Assembly: GCF_036169555.1 (NCBI RefSeq)
Contig: NZ_CP108032.1
Location: forward strand, 7,440,001 to 7,504,000
DNA length: 64,000 bases
Direction: 5' to 3'
Source: Streptomyces sp. NBC_00306
Lineage (GTDB): Bacteria; Actinomycetota; Actinomycetes; Streptomycetales; Streptomycetaceae
In this document: in pieces, positions 1 through 7,567 of the stretch
Layout of the letters: each line of letters begins with the position of its first letter
Position numbering within the stretch: position 1 is the stretch's first letter
The notes under the pieces: model-generated
What the model saw: only the letters and a program-made list of their open reading frames with translations
Told to the model about the DNA's origin: nothing
Database searches by the model: none
Translations under genes and position numbers: made by a program

Positions 1-91
1 ACCTCCGTACCAGGCCGATGATGGAGCCGTACCGAACAGAACGACAAACGCCCTTGCTGTATTGGCAACTCTGGAAGGGCTGACCCCCCGA

Positions 92-1057
92 TCAGTCGCC
101 GGGGCCCGGGTCCGGTCGCACCGCGTCTTCGATGCCCGCCCTCGCGGCCTCCAGCTGCGCCGCGAACGCTATACCCAGGAACAGCGCCACGCCGGTCACA
201 TTGGCCCACAGCAACAGCGCGACGAACGCCGTCAGGGGGCCGTACACCGCACCGAAGGACCCGCTCTCGCCGATGTAGAGGGCGAGGAGCCAGGTGGCCG
301 CGACCCACAGGATCAGATGAATGCCCGACCCGAACGCGAGCCAGGTGTAGCCCGGCTGGTCGCGGCGCGGCGACCAGCGGAAGATGACGGCCGACGCCAC
401 GCCGGCGAGCAGGACACCCACCGGGATGTGCAAGGGCCGCCACCAGTCCAGCAGGGACGGCGACCAGCCCATGGCCTCCACCACGGCCGCGCCGACGTCC
501 TGGCCGGCGACGATCGCAAGGAAACCGCCGCCGAGCGGCAGCCCCGCGAAGAGGGCGAGGACGACGCCCCTGCCGTACTTGCGCAGGAAAGGGCGGTCGC
601 GCTCGATCCCGTAGATGCGGTTGCAGCCCCGTTCGATCTGGCCCATCGCCGAGGCCAGATTGACCACGGCGAAGCCGAGGCCGAGCCACATGGCGACAGC
701 GCCGGCCCGGTCCGCGTCGGCGCTGCGCCGGGTGTCGGTGAGTGCCTGCTGGATGAGGTCGGAACTCGCACCGGGCACGATTCTGCCGAGCGTCAGATCG
801 ACGATCCGGCCCACGCTCTCCGTGTGCAGCGTGGTGGCCACCCCCACGAGGGCGATGACGAAGGGCACGATGCCCAGCACGACCTGGTAGCCGAGCGAGC
901 GGGACGAACTGAAGCCGTCCGCGTAACGGAAGCGGGCGAACGCGTCGAGGAACAGCTTGCGCCCGCCGTAGTGGCGCAGCGCGGCGAAGGCCTCGTCCCC
1001 GGAGAGCTCCTCGCCCACCATGTCCCGCGTCTGCGGCACATGCACCGCTGTTCCCAT
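92..1057 (-). CDS. YihY/BrkB family inner membrane protein
   Basis: A 321-residue integral membrane protein of the YihY/BrkB type. These proteins have about six membrane spans, and their substrate is unknown despite the old name 'ribonuclease BN'. Hydrophobic stretches lie near residues 57-77, 125-140, 165-185, 210-225, 240-260 and 270-295. The family-typical loop with S-L-G-Y and the 'YGPLTAFVALLLW' segment are visible. The ATG start is supported by GGAGG six bases upstream. A short charged tail ends the protein. It is transcribed on its own, away from the small hydrophobic gene to its right. The family assignment is firm; the function is not known. Confidence 0.88.
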   Translation of the reverse strand: MGTAVHVPQTRDMVGEELSGDEAFAALRHYGGRKLFLDAFARFRYADGFSSSRSLGYQVVLGIVPFVIALVGVATTLHTESVGRIVDLTLGRIVPGASSDLIQQALTDTRRSADADRAGAVAMWLGLGFAVVNLASAMGQIERGCNRIYGIERDRPFLRKYGRGVVLALFAGLPLGGGFLAIVAGQDVGAAVVEAMGWSPSLLDWWRPLHIPVGVLLAGVASAVIFRWSPRRDQPGYTWLAFGSGIHLILWVAATWLLALYIGESGSFGAVYGPLTAFVALLLWANVTGVALFLGIAFAAQLEAARAGIEDAVRPDPGPGD

Positions 1058-1328
1058 GGTCCGCCTCCACCCCCGCCCCTGAAGGCGAAGCTCCTGGTCC
1101 GCTGCACATCGTCCCTCGTCATCGGCTTCCCCGAAGACCGCGGAATCCTCGCACGGACGCGATGTTGCCTCGCGGGCACCCAGGGATCAGCGGTTGCGGT
1201 ACGCAGAGCGGACGGCTTGCAGCGATCGCGGACTTGATGGTGGGGCAGGCGGGCCCAGGAGGCGCCGGCCGGCGAACCGGACGGGGCGACGCCGTGGGCC
1301 GCCCGGCGCACCGCGTCGGACGACGGCA

Positions 1329-1496
1329 TCAGCGAGCGGGGCGGCGGCCCGTACGGCGCCAGCGCAGTGCCGCGTAGACCAGGTCGGCCAGCAGGACGAG
1401 GGCGCCGACGACCAGCAGATAGGCGAGCCCCTCGGCCGCGACGCCGATGATGCCCAGCACGAGGGCCACGATGACCACGAACAGGACCAGAGCCAT
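1329..1496 (-). CDS. Small hydrophobic membrane protein (55 aa)
   Basis: This short gene is below the size usually listed as an ORF. It encodes 55 residues with an almost unbroken hydrophobic core from residue 2 to 43 (MALVLFVVIVALVLG...), probably two membrane passes, and a basic tail ending RRTGRRPAR. AGAAAGAAG sits just upstream of the ATG. Small hydrophobic proteins of this type are common in Streptomyces next to PRC-barrel and other envelope-stress genes, and a PRC-barrel gene lies 32 bases upstream on the same strand. The two may be cotranscribed. Function unknown. Confidence 0.75.
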   Translation of the reverse strand: MALVLFVVIVALVLGIIGVAAEGLAYLLVVGALVLLADLVYAALRWRRTGRRPAR

Positions 1497-1527
1497 GGCG
1501 CTTCTTTCTGAGAGAAGACGGAGCGGG

Positions 1528-1884
1528 TCAGCGGCGCGCGAGCTGACGTTCGCCGCCCGCGCCCGGCTGGTAGGGCAGTTCGTAGTGCTCGAAGATCCCC
1601 TGCTCGTTCTCGGCGGGAAGCACGTCGTCGGTTCCGATCGACGGCGCGTCCTTCACCAGGGACTTGGGGTACGCGACCCGCACATAGTCGGGCCCGACCA
1701 CAGCGCCCGCCAACGGCACGAACACGAGCCGGTGCCGCGTCGGCAGCCCGATGAGAACCGTCGCCACCGCCGGCTCGTCGGTCCTCGTGTCGACGTAGAC
1801 GGCCTCCAGCGATCCGATCTTGCGCCCCTCGGGGTCGATCACGCCGTGGGTGCGCCATTCCCGGATGTCTGCACTCTTGATCAC
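1528..1884 (-). CDS. PRC-barrel domain protein
   Basis: A 118-residue soluble protein with a PRC-barrel fold, a small beta-barrel found in ribosome maturation factors and in actinobacterial stress proteins. The core is visible in residues 1-75: a D-x-E-G-x-K-I-G-x-L-E-x-V-Y-V-D start, then an A-V-x-x-G turn, then V-P-L-x-x-A. The frame is open far upstream, but the GTG at 1884 is preferred because GAGGAGA lies seven bases before it and the homology starts at once (IKSADIREW). The C-terminal 40 residues are polar. It is followed closely by the 55-aa hydrophobic protein on the same strand. Confidence 0.82.
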   Translation of the reverse strand: MIKSADIREWRTHGVIDPEGRKIGSLEAVYVDTRTDEPAVATVLIGLPTRHRLVFVPLAGAVVGPDYVRVAYPKSLVKDAPSIGTDDVLPAENEQGIFEHYELPYQPGAGGERQLARR

Positions 1885-2126
1885 GTCGGTTCTCCTCGTC
1901 TCACCCCCGTGCCAGGGGGATCGTTCAGTGGCACCGCACCGGTGATCCTTGCGCACGGGGAAGCCGTACGACGCGAACGCCACCCCGGCGGCCGGTGACG
2001 GCCGAGGCGGCTGCGACGCCGATCGGGCTCCTGCTCTCTCGTGTGACCGCTCGACGCGGATCCACGCCACCGGGGGAGGACGAAGACACCAGGAAGGCAC
2101 ATGGATTCCGCGGGGGAGCGGGCCGC
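1885..2126. other. Intergenic region upstream of the PRC-barrel gene
   Basis: About 240 bases without a supported gene. It must hold the promoter of the PRC-barrel gene on the minus strand. I see no clear operator or small ORF. The next element to the right is the strong terminator at 2127-2174. Confidence 0.5.
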
Positions 2127-2174
2127 AACGCCGGATCGCCGCCGCCCTGTTACGGGCGGCGGCGATCCGGCGTT
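2127..2174. terminator. Perfect 21-bp hairpin terminator
   Basis: The arms at 2127-2147 and 2154-2174 are exact reverse complements over 21 bases (AACGCCGGATCG... against ...CGATCCGGCGTT), with a 6-base loop TGTTAC. It lies 28 bases past the stop of the minus-strand membrane protein gene and separates it from the PRC-barrel promoter. There is no long U-tract, which is usual for Streptomyces terminators. Confidence 0.85.
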
Positions 2175-2178
2175 GTGT

Positions 2179-2211
2179 CTGTCAGCTGTCAGCTGTCAGC
2201 TGTCAGCTGTC
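2179..2211. repeat. 7-bp tandem repeat (CTGTCAG, about 4.7 copies)
   Basis: Four full copies and one partial copy of CTGTCAG run head to tail between the terminator hairpin and the end of the minus-strand gene. The stop codon of that gene (2203-2205) lies inside the array. The first in-frame stop is reached within the first copies, so a change in copy number should not lengthen the protein. It is likely a replication-slippage product without function. Confidence 0.85.
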
Positions 2212-3609
2212 GCCGGCGGCGGGCCCTGCCGCCTTCTGACGGCGGAACAGGGCGGCAGCGGCCAGCACGGCGGCGAGTGCCACGCACCCCACCGCCGTCA
2301 CATCCGCCCAGGCGAAGGTCTCACCGAGCGTGTTGCCGAGGACGTTGATCGCGCCGAAGCCCGAGGTCGAGTAGACGGTGAGGACCCCGATGGCCGTGGC
2401 GGCGGCCGCCGCCCAGGTCCCCACCGACTCCTGCACCGCGAGCCAGATGCCGAACACGAGGCACAGGACGGCGATGGCCGGCGACACCACGTCCGCGTAC
2501 CCACCGTCGCGCAGGGCTCCGAGATCCATCGGGACGTGAATCACGCCGCATGCCAACAGGGCCAGCGCAGCGGCCCAGCGCGGGAGCGCACGCACGACCG
2601 ACGAGCCGCCGCGGGCAGGGGTGGCCGCCTCGGCGGGGGGCGTGGTGGGCGCCGTCGACGGGACGGAGAGGGGCGGGACGAGGACCGGCAGGGTGCCGGC
2701 GGACGCCATGAACGTCGGCGCGGTCGTGCGCACCATGACGGGCCGGGCCGCGACCTGCGTGGCCGGGCGGTCGGCCACCTGCGTGGCGGCCGCGGCGCCG
2801 ACGTGCACGGCGGGCCAGCCCTCACCCGTGGCGAAGTGGGTGGTGTCGTGGACGCCGGGGAGTTCGTCGAAGGCGGGGGGAAAAGCGGGGGGAAGAACGG
2901 CCGCCGACGGCTCGTCCGTGCCGGACGGCTCGTGGGTGTCAGCGCCGAACTCGGTGTCGAACTCGGTACTGAGGGACGTGTGCGGCTCCGTGCCGAACTC
3001 GCTACGGGGGGACGTTTGCGGTTCCGTGCCGAACGGCGTGCTCTGCGCCTCCGTGCCCAACGCCTCGGTCTCCGTGTCCAACGGTGCCTCGGCCTCCGTG
3101 CCGGACTGCGGGTCGGGCTCCTGGTGGGGCTCCACGTCGGTCTCCGGGTGGGGCTCCGTGCCGGACTCCGCACCGGGCACGGTCATCGACCCCGTGCCAC
3201 TCCGCGTGCCGTGGTCCATACCGAGGATCGCCACCAGTTCGGCGACGTCCTCGATCGGCCTGCCCATGGCTGCCGCGCGAAGCGTCGTACCGGCCTCGCC
3301 GGTGTCGTGGGGCGTCTCGTTGAGCAGAGTGACCAGCTGGCGGACCTCTTCCAGAGGACGGGCCACCGCGGCGGCGCGCAGTGCTTCGTCGCCGGGACGC
3401 GACAGTTCACCGGTCCGGTTGAGCAGAGCGACGAGTGCTGCGACCTCGTCCAGGGGACGGTGCGTCGCCGCGGTCCACAGGAGGGTGCGTATCGGCTCGT
3501 CGCTGCTGCTCGCGGTCGCATCCGGTCGTCCCGCGGGGAAGGGACCCGTCCGACCCGCAGAACCGTCGTCGGAACGGTCCTCCGGGGAGGGGGTGGGTTC
3601 AAAGGACAT
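2203..3609 (-). CDS. Four-TM membrane protein with helical repeats and a Glu/Thr/Pro linker
   Basis: A 468-residue protein with three regions. Residues about 40-130 hold three copies of a roughly 33-residue helical repeat with the core R-x-(A/L)-A-x-x-R-P-(L/I)-(D/E)-(E/D)-V-x-x-L-V-x-L-L, likely a protein-interaction surface. Residues about 130-340 are a low-complexity linker rich in Glu, Thr, Pro and Ser with many 'GTEP'-like units. The last 130 residues hold four membrane helices and end in a short basic and polar tail. The start at 3609 is chosen because GGGAG lies seven bases upstream. The frame opens earlier, but without family-like sequence. No enzyme motif is visible. I do not recognise a named family; similar streptomycete proteins are annotated only as hypothetical. 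Confidence 0.75.
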   Translation of the reverse strand: MSFEPTPSPEDRSDDGSAGRTGPFPAGRPDATASSSDEPIRTLLWTAATHRPLDEVAALVALLNRTGELSRPGDEALRAAAVARPLEEVRQLVTLLNETPHDTGEAGTTLRAAAMGRPIEDVAELVAILGMDHGTRSGTGSMTVPGAESGTEPHPETDVEPHQEPDPQSGTEAEAPLDTETEALGTEAQSTPFGTEPQTSPRSEFGTEPHTSLSTEFDTEFGADTHEPSGTDEPSAAVLPPAFPPAFDELPGVHDTTHFATGEGWPAVHVGAAAATQVADRPATQVAARPVMVRTTAPTFMASAGTLPVLVPPLSVPSTAPTTPPAEAATPARGGSSVVRALPRWAAALALLACGVIHVPMDLGALRDGGYADVVSPAIAVLCLVFGIWLAVQESVGTWAAAAATAIGVLTVYSTSGFGAINVLGNTLGETFAWADVTAVGCVALAAVLAAAALFRRQKAAGPAAGDS

Positions 3610-3772
3610 GGCGGGCTCCCTGTGCCAGATTCCACGGTGACGGCACCGTGATGGCCTCTGTGCGCCATGCGGCGCACGCTTCGCTTCATCCAAACGCGAG
3701 GTCAGGGCGTTCCGCCATCCGGGACCGGCATTCGGGGGGTGGACGGCGGCCGCGGCGTCGCGCGGCATGAAC

Positions 3773-3804
3773 GAGGGCCGGACCGGTCGGCCGGTCCGGC
3801 CCTC
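3773..3804 (-). terminator. 14-bp hairpin terminator after the beta-propeller gene
   Basis: The arms 3773-3786 and 3791-3804 are perfect reverse complements (GAGGGCCGGACCGG), with a 4-base loop. It sits 23 bases past the stop of the minus-strand beta-propeller gene. Confidence 0.85.
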
Positions 3805-3827
3805 GCGCGGAGCCTGCTGACCGGCTG

Positions 3828-5162
3828 TCAGCGCACCTCCGGCCCGGTCCAGCCGGCCGTCACATGCGCTATCCGTACCCGCTGCGGGTGGTCGCCGACG
3901 TCCACGGACGCCACCTTCCGGCCCGTGGCGAAGTCGATCGCCGTCACGCGGTCGGCGCCGGCCTCGGAGATGACACAGGAGGCTCCGTCACCGCTGACGG
4001 TCGCCCAGTACGGCTTGGATGCGGTCACCAGAGGTCCCTCCTGAAGCGAGGCCCTGTCGACGACCGTGGCGTAGTCGTCCATGGTCCCGGCGACGCAGAG
4101 CTTGTCGCCGGCGGGGCTCATCGACATGCCGTGGTGGCGGGAGTCGTTGACCCAGGTCGTGCGGTCCTCGCTGGTCGCCGGGTTCTTCGGCAGGGTCTTG
4201 AGGCGGGTGATCCTGTCGGAGGCGATGTCGTACTCCAGGAAGCCGTTGAAGAAGGAGACCTGGAAGTACAGCTTCGACTCGTCCGGTGTGAAGGCGACCG
4301 GCCGTACCGAGTCCGAGAGGTCCTTGCGGCCGAATGCGTCGAGACGGGCCCGCATGTCGATCACCTTGACCTCCTTGAAGGTCTCGGTGTCGACGACCGT
4401 GATGCGTCGGTCGCCCTTCGTCCAGTCCATCAGCGGGTCGTCCAGCGCGGTGTTGACCTCGCCGATCGACATGTTCCACAAGTACCTGCCGCCGCCGGTG
4501 AAGACGTTCTCGTGGGGCTTGTCGCCGGTCTTGAACGAGCCGAGCTGCCTGCCCGTCCGGATGTCGAGCACGTGGACGGTGTTCGACGTCGATGCCGACA
4601 CGGCGACGCGGGTTCCGTCGGGCGAGACCGCCATGTGGTCGGAGCGGAAACCGGAGACGGGGAAGCGCCAGTTGATGCGTCCGGTGGCGAGGTCGATCGA
4701 CACGACGTCCGCGAAGCTCGGGCGCGAGACCACCATCGCCGTGCCGTCGGGTGTGGCGTACATGTCGTCGACGAACTGGTCGTGACCCTCACCGGGGCCG
4801 CTGCGGATACCGAGGAAGAAGACGAGCTTCAGCGGGTTGAGGTAGATCTCCGTCAGGCGCTGGTCCTTGTCCGGGATGACATTGACCCTGCCGATCCTGG
4901 CGAAGTCGCCGCGGGCCTTGATGACATCGGCGGTGCCGTCCCAGTTGTTGCCGACGAACATCACCTGCTGGAGGCCGGGGGGCGGGTCGGGGGTGACGGT
5001 GGGGGCCATGGGCGAGGCCGGGCCGGCAAGTGCCGTGGCCGAGCCGGTGACCGTGAGGGTGACCACGGTGGCGAGGGTGCCGAGCGTGCGCAGTAACGGG
5101 CGTCGGCGGGAAGCGGCCGACGGGGCCTCGCGCCAGGGATGCCGGCGTGCGGGCAGGGACAT
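3828..5162 (-). CDS. Secreted YncE/YVTN-type beta-propeller protein
   Basis: A 444-residue exported protein. After a basic N-terminus (residues 1-25) there is a hydrophobic signal segment (LLRTLGTLATVVTLTVTG) and a probable cleavage after ALA near residue 46. The rest is made of repeated beta-propeller blades with the typical S-P-D-G-x-x-x-x-V and 'VDTET' or 'IDFATG' turns. YVTN/YncE-like propellers often bind ligands or partner proteins outside the cell, and some have lactonase-like folds. No catalytic residues can be assigned here. It is divergent from a TetR regulator with a clear palindrome between them, so it is probably the regulator's target. Confidence 0.83.
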   Translation of the reverse strand: MSLPARRHPWREAPSAASRRRPLLRTLGTLATVVTLTVTGSATALAGPASPMAPTVTPDPPPGLQQVMFVGNNWDGTADVIKARGDFARIGRVNVIPDKDQRLTEIYLNPLKLVFFLGIRSGPGEGHDQFVDDMYATPDGTAMVVSRPSFADVVSIDLATGRINWRFPVSGFRSDHMAVSPDGTRVAVSASTSNTVHVLDIRTGRQLGSFKTGDKPHENVFTGGGRYLWNMSIGEVNTALDDPLMDWTKGDRRITVVDTETFKEVKVIDMRARLDAFGRKDLSDSVRPVAFTPDESKLYFQVSFFNGFLEYDIASDRITRLKTLPKNPATSEDRTTWVNDSRHHGMSMSPAGDKLCVAGTMDDYATVVDRASLQEGPLVTASKPYWATVSGDGASCVISEAGADRVTAIDFATGRKVASVDVGDHPQRVRIAHVTAGWTGPEVR

Positions 5163-5209
5163 CTGCGGTCCTTTCCGTGGGGGCGGGTCGGGCCTTGCGA
5201 TGCTGGGAG

Positions 5210-5235
5210 AATCTGAATACGCGTGACTTCAGATT
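5210..5235. promoter_or_regulatory. Candidate TetR operator between divergent genes
   Basis: AATCTGAA (5210-5217) and TTCAGATT (5228-5235) form a perfect 8-bp inverted repeat with a 10-base spacer. The element lies in the 159-base gap between the beta-propeller gene and the tetR gene and is notably AT-rich for this genome. Its place and symmetry fit a binding site for the adjacent TetR protein controlling both promoters. Confidence 0.7.
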
Positions 5236-5321
5236 GAGCTACTGGAAAGTAACGACAAGCGGCCCACGCCACAAGAGTCGTGACAGGAGAAGATGGCCGG
5301 GACGTCAGCGGGGGAGGCACA

Positions 5322-5984
5322 GTGGCCGGCAGGCTGAGACAACCGACCGGCCGCTACGGGGGCAGGTCGGCGGAGGAGCGCCGGACCGACCGGCGGCGGC
5401 GGTTCCTGGCCGCGGGACTTCAGCTCTTCGGGGACAGCCCCGGCTACCGGGCCACGACCGTCTCGGCCCTGAGCGAGGCGGCGGGCCTGTCCACGCGTCA
5501 GTTCTACGAGGAGTTCCGCACGCTGGAGGACGTGCTGGCCGCCGTTCACCTCCAGGTCAACGACTGGGCGGAGGCGGCGGCCGTCGCGGCGCTCGCGGAC
5601 GCGGAGGGCCGGCCCATGGCGGAGCGGGCCTCGGCCGCCTTCCGCGCGTATGCGGCCGATGTCACCGGCGACCCCCGGCGTATCCGCATCTCGTTCGTCG
5701 AGATCATCGGTGTCAGCCCGCGGTTGGAGGAGCAACGGCTGAACCGGCGTTCTCGCTGGGTCGACCTCCTCTGCGCCGAGGCGACCGCGGCGGCCGCCCG
5801 CGGCGAAGCGGCGGCGCGCGACTACCGCATCGCCGCCGCGGCGTTCATCGGCAGCGTGAACGGACTGCTCCACGACTGGAGTGCCGGGCGCGTCGATGCG
5901 ACGCTCGATCAGGTCGTGGACGAGCTGGTGCGGATCCTGCTGGGAATGATGGGGCCGGCGGCGGCCGAACCCGCCGGCCGCTGA
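5322..5984 (+). CDS. TetR/AcrR family transcriptional regulator
   Basis: A 220-residue repressor-type protein. The N-terminal helix-turn-helix spans about residues 20-65 (RRRRFLAAGLQLFG ... TTVSALSEAAGLSTRQFYEEF), the classic TetR DNA-binding unit. The C-terminal two thirds form an all-alpha ligand and dimer domain. The frame is open from 5280, but the GTG at 5322 has GGGGGAGG five bases upstream and gives a normal family length. It is divergent from the secreted beta-propeller gene with a palindrome in the gap. The ligand cannot be inferred. Confidence 0.85.
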   Translation: MAGRLRQPTGRYGGRSAEERRTDRRRRFLAAGLQLFGDSPGYRATTVSALSEAAGLSTRQFYEEFRTLEDVLAAVHLQVNDWAEAAAVAALADAEGRPMAERASAAFRAYAADVTGDPRRIRISFVEIIGVSPRLEEQRLNRRSRWVDLLCAEATAAAARGEAAARDYRIAAAAFIGSVNGLLHDWSAGRVDATLDQVVDELVRILLGMMGPAAAEPAGR

Positions 5985-6106
5985 CCCGGGCCGACCGCCT
6001 GACCACCCCGGTCCCGCAGCGCGGCGCGGGCCCGTCGCCGTTGCCCGTGCCTCATTCCGTGGCCAGGTTCCCCGCGCCTCAGTCGCCCGTCGCCGTTCCC
6101 CGTCCT

Positions 6107-6607
6107 TCAGTCGCCCTTGGCCAGGTCCTCGAAGTACGCCTTCTGCGCCGGGTAGTAGTCGTCGAAGGCCGGCGCCGCCGTGCCGTCGCGCGAGGCGACC
6201 AGATTGTCGAGGTAGTACTCCCAGCCGGGCCCCATCTCGCCGACGCCCTGGTCGGACCTGAGGTGGTGGATCAGCTGGAGTTCCGTGGTCCCGTCGGACT
6301 CGGACAGCCGCAGCTCCATGTGCCAGGCGCCCGCCTCGTCCGTCGTGGTGAGGGCAAGGCGCCGCGGGGGCTCGCACGCGTCGATGTGCGCGTCGAACCA
6401 CGGCGCCCCTTCCTCGAACGACATCCGGACCTTGATCGTGCGCCCGGGTGCGGCGTCGCCCTCCCAGGGCCCGAACCAGCGGGCGGTGCGCTCGGGCTCG
6501 GTGACGCTCGCCCAGACGTCGTCGATGGGCGCCCGCATCGTGCGGGTGACCACCAGATCGCTGCCGTCGGCGGTACGCAGGAGCCGGCCGGTGGGTGTGG
6601 GGTTCAT
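6107..6607 (-). CDS. SRPBCC (AHSA1-like) protein
   Basis: A 166-residue START/Bet v1-fold protein of the AHSA1 type. The typical start is visible: R-T-M-R-A-P-I-D-D-V-W-A-S-V-T-E-P-E-R. It is followed by the W-F-G-P-W segment, central strands, and the C-terminal 'GWEYYLDNLVASRDG' helix. These proteins bind hydrophobic ligands, and their exact substrates are usually unknown. Its ATG overlaps the TGA of the upstream arsR-type gene (ATGA, 6604-6607), so the pair is translationally coupled and under the same control. ArsR-SRPBCC pairs are a common actinobacterial arrangement. Confidence 0.88.
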   Translation of the reverse strand: MNPTPTGRLLRTADGSDLVVTRTMRAPIDDVWASVTEPERTARWFGPWEGDAAPGRTIKVRMSFEEGAPWFDAHIDACEPPRRLALTTTDEAGAWHMELRLSESDGTTELQLIHHLRSDQGVGEMGPGWEYYLDNLVASRDGTAAPAFDDYYPAQKAYFEDLAKGD

Positions 6608-6987
6608 GCGGTGTCCTCTGTGCGTTCGACGGATCCTGGGACGGGCTGTCCGGTGCGCTCACGCCGGGTGCGCTCACGGGTGGTGCGGCGGACCTCGGTC
6701 TCCAGCGCGTCGAGCCGGTGCTCCCAGCCCTCCGGGGCCCGGAGAGCCGTGATCCACTCGGCGACCTCGACGAGCGGCGCGGTGTCGAGCCGGTAGAACC
6801 GCTGTCTGCCGACCAGTTCGTCGTGGACCAGACCGCTCTCGCGCAGGACGCGCAGATGACGGCTGACGGCCGGACGGCTGATGGTGAACCGCCGGGCGAT
6901 GTCGCCGGCGGTGAGCGCGGTGCCGCGCAGCATGACGAGGATCTCCCGGCGCACCGGGTCGGCGATCGCCTCTGCCACCTCGTCCAT
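6604..6987 (-). CDS. ArsR-family winged-helix repressor
   Basis: A 127-residue repressor. The winged helix occupies about residues 5-85: AIADPVRREILVMLRG, then the recognition helix in FTISRPAVSRHLRVLRESG, then the wing with 'VGRQRFYRLD'. No cysteine metal site is visible, so it is probably not a metal sensor. I place the start at the ATG at 6987 rather than 7005, because 7005 lies inside a perfect palindrome and 6987 follows a plausible leaderless promoter. It is the first gene of an operon with the SRPBCC gene, overlapping by ATGA. Confidence 0.85.
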   Translation of the reverse strand: MDEVAEAIADPVRREILVMLRGTALTAGDIARRFTISRPAVSRHLRVLRESGLVHDELVGRQRFYRLDTAPLVEVAEWITALRAPEGWEHRLDALETEVRRTTRERTRRERTGQPVPGSVERTEDTA

Positions 6988-6995
6988 GGAGAAAG

Positions 6996-7013
6996 CGTAA
7001 CCCATCGGTTACG
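6996..7013 (-). promoter_or_regulatory. ArsR operator overlapping a probable leaderless promoter
   Basis: CGTAACC and GGTTACG form a perfect 7-bp inverted repeat around a 4-base centre. On the coding strand a TGGAAA box is followed after 17 bases by TACGCT, which ends six bases before the ATG at 6987. The palindrome covers the spacer and the -10 region. No ribosome binding site is seen for either ATG. This suggests a leaderless mRNA starting at or next to the ATG and direct autorepression. Confidence 0.65.
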
Positions 7014-7054
7014 GGTTTTCCAGGCGGCGGGCGACCGTGGGGAGGACGGCGGCA

Positions 7055-7453
7055 TCAGACCTTGGCCGGGAACGAATGGTGCTCGTGCGTGACGACCCAG
7101 CGGCCGGCCTCCTTGCGCAGCCCGATCGTCAGACGCAGCCGGCCCTCGGGGTCCTTCCGCAACTCCTCCTCGGTGCCGCAGCGCAGCAGCGCGTGCGCGA
7201 AGGCGACGTCGTCGCCGGCCGTGATGTCGAGCGAGAGGAGATCGAAGCAGGCGCCCAGCTGCTGCCAGACGAAGAACGGCGGCCAGGTCTCCCGGTAGCG
7301 GTCGATGCCCCGGACGCCGTCGTCCGGCGGCGGTACGTCGAACATGACGATGTCGTCGGCGTGATCGGCGAGGACACCCTCGATGTCGCCCTCGTGCGCG
7401 GCCTTCGCCCAGCGTTCGATCAGTGTCCGGATCTGTGTCTCGTCGTCAGTCAT
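7055..7453 (-). CDS. SnoaL/NTF2-like YybH-type protein
   Basis: A 132-residue cone-shaped alpha+beta barrel protein of the NTF2/SnoaL superfamily. The recognisable start is I-R-x-L-I-E-R-W-A-x-A-A-x-x-G-D, followed by 'VLADHADDIVMFDVPPP' and the later 'AFAHALLRCG' and 'RLRLTIGLRKEAGRWVVTHEHHSFP' strands. This matches the YybH/SgcJ-like group, whose members may be enzymes or binding proteins. The ATG at 7453 has AACGAGG upstream. It stands alone on the minus strand next to the ArsR operon, and its promoter lies in the 114-base gap before the MDR gene. Confidence 0.82.
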   Translation of the reverse strand: MTDDETQIRTLIERWAKAAHEGDIEGVLADHADDIVMFDVPPPDDGVRGIDRYRETWPPFFVWQQLGACFDLLSLDITAGDDVAFAHALLRCGTEEELRKDPEGRLRLTIGLRKEAGRWVVTHEHHSFPAKV

Positions 7454-7567
7454 GACCTCGTTCCTTTCGGTCGCGTCCCTGGACGGAACGCTCGCACCCG
7501 TACACAGGGGCAGACCGTCACGACGCGCGCGATTCATCGCCCCAGGCCGCGCCCAACCGCGGTCACC

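Noticed and set aside
2179..2211. The 7-bp tandem repeat at the stop codon as a phase-variation switch
   Set aside because: The first in-frame stop falls in the first copies, so changing copy number would not change the protein.
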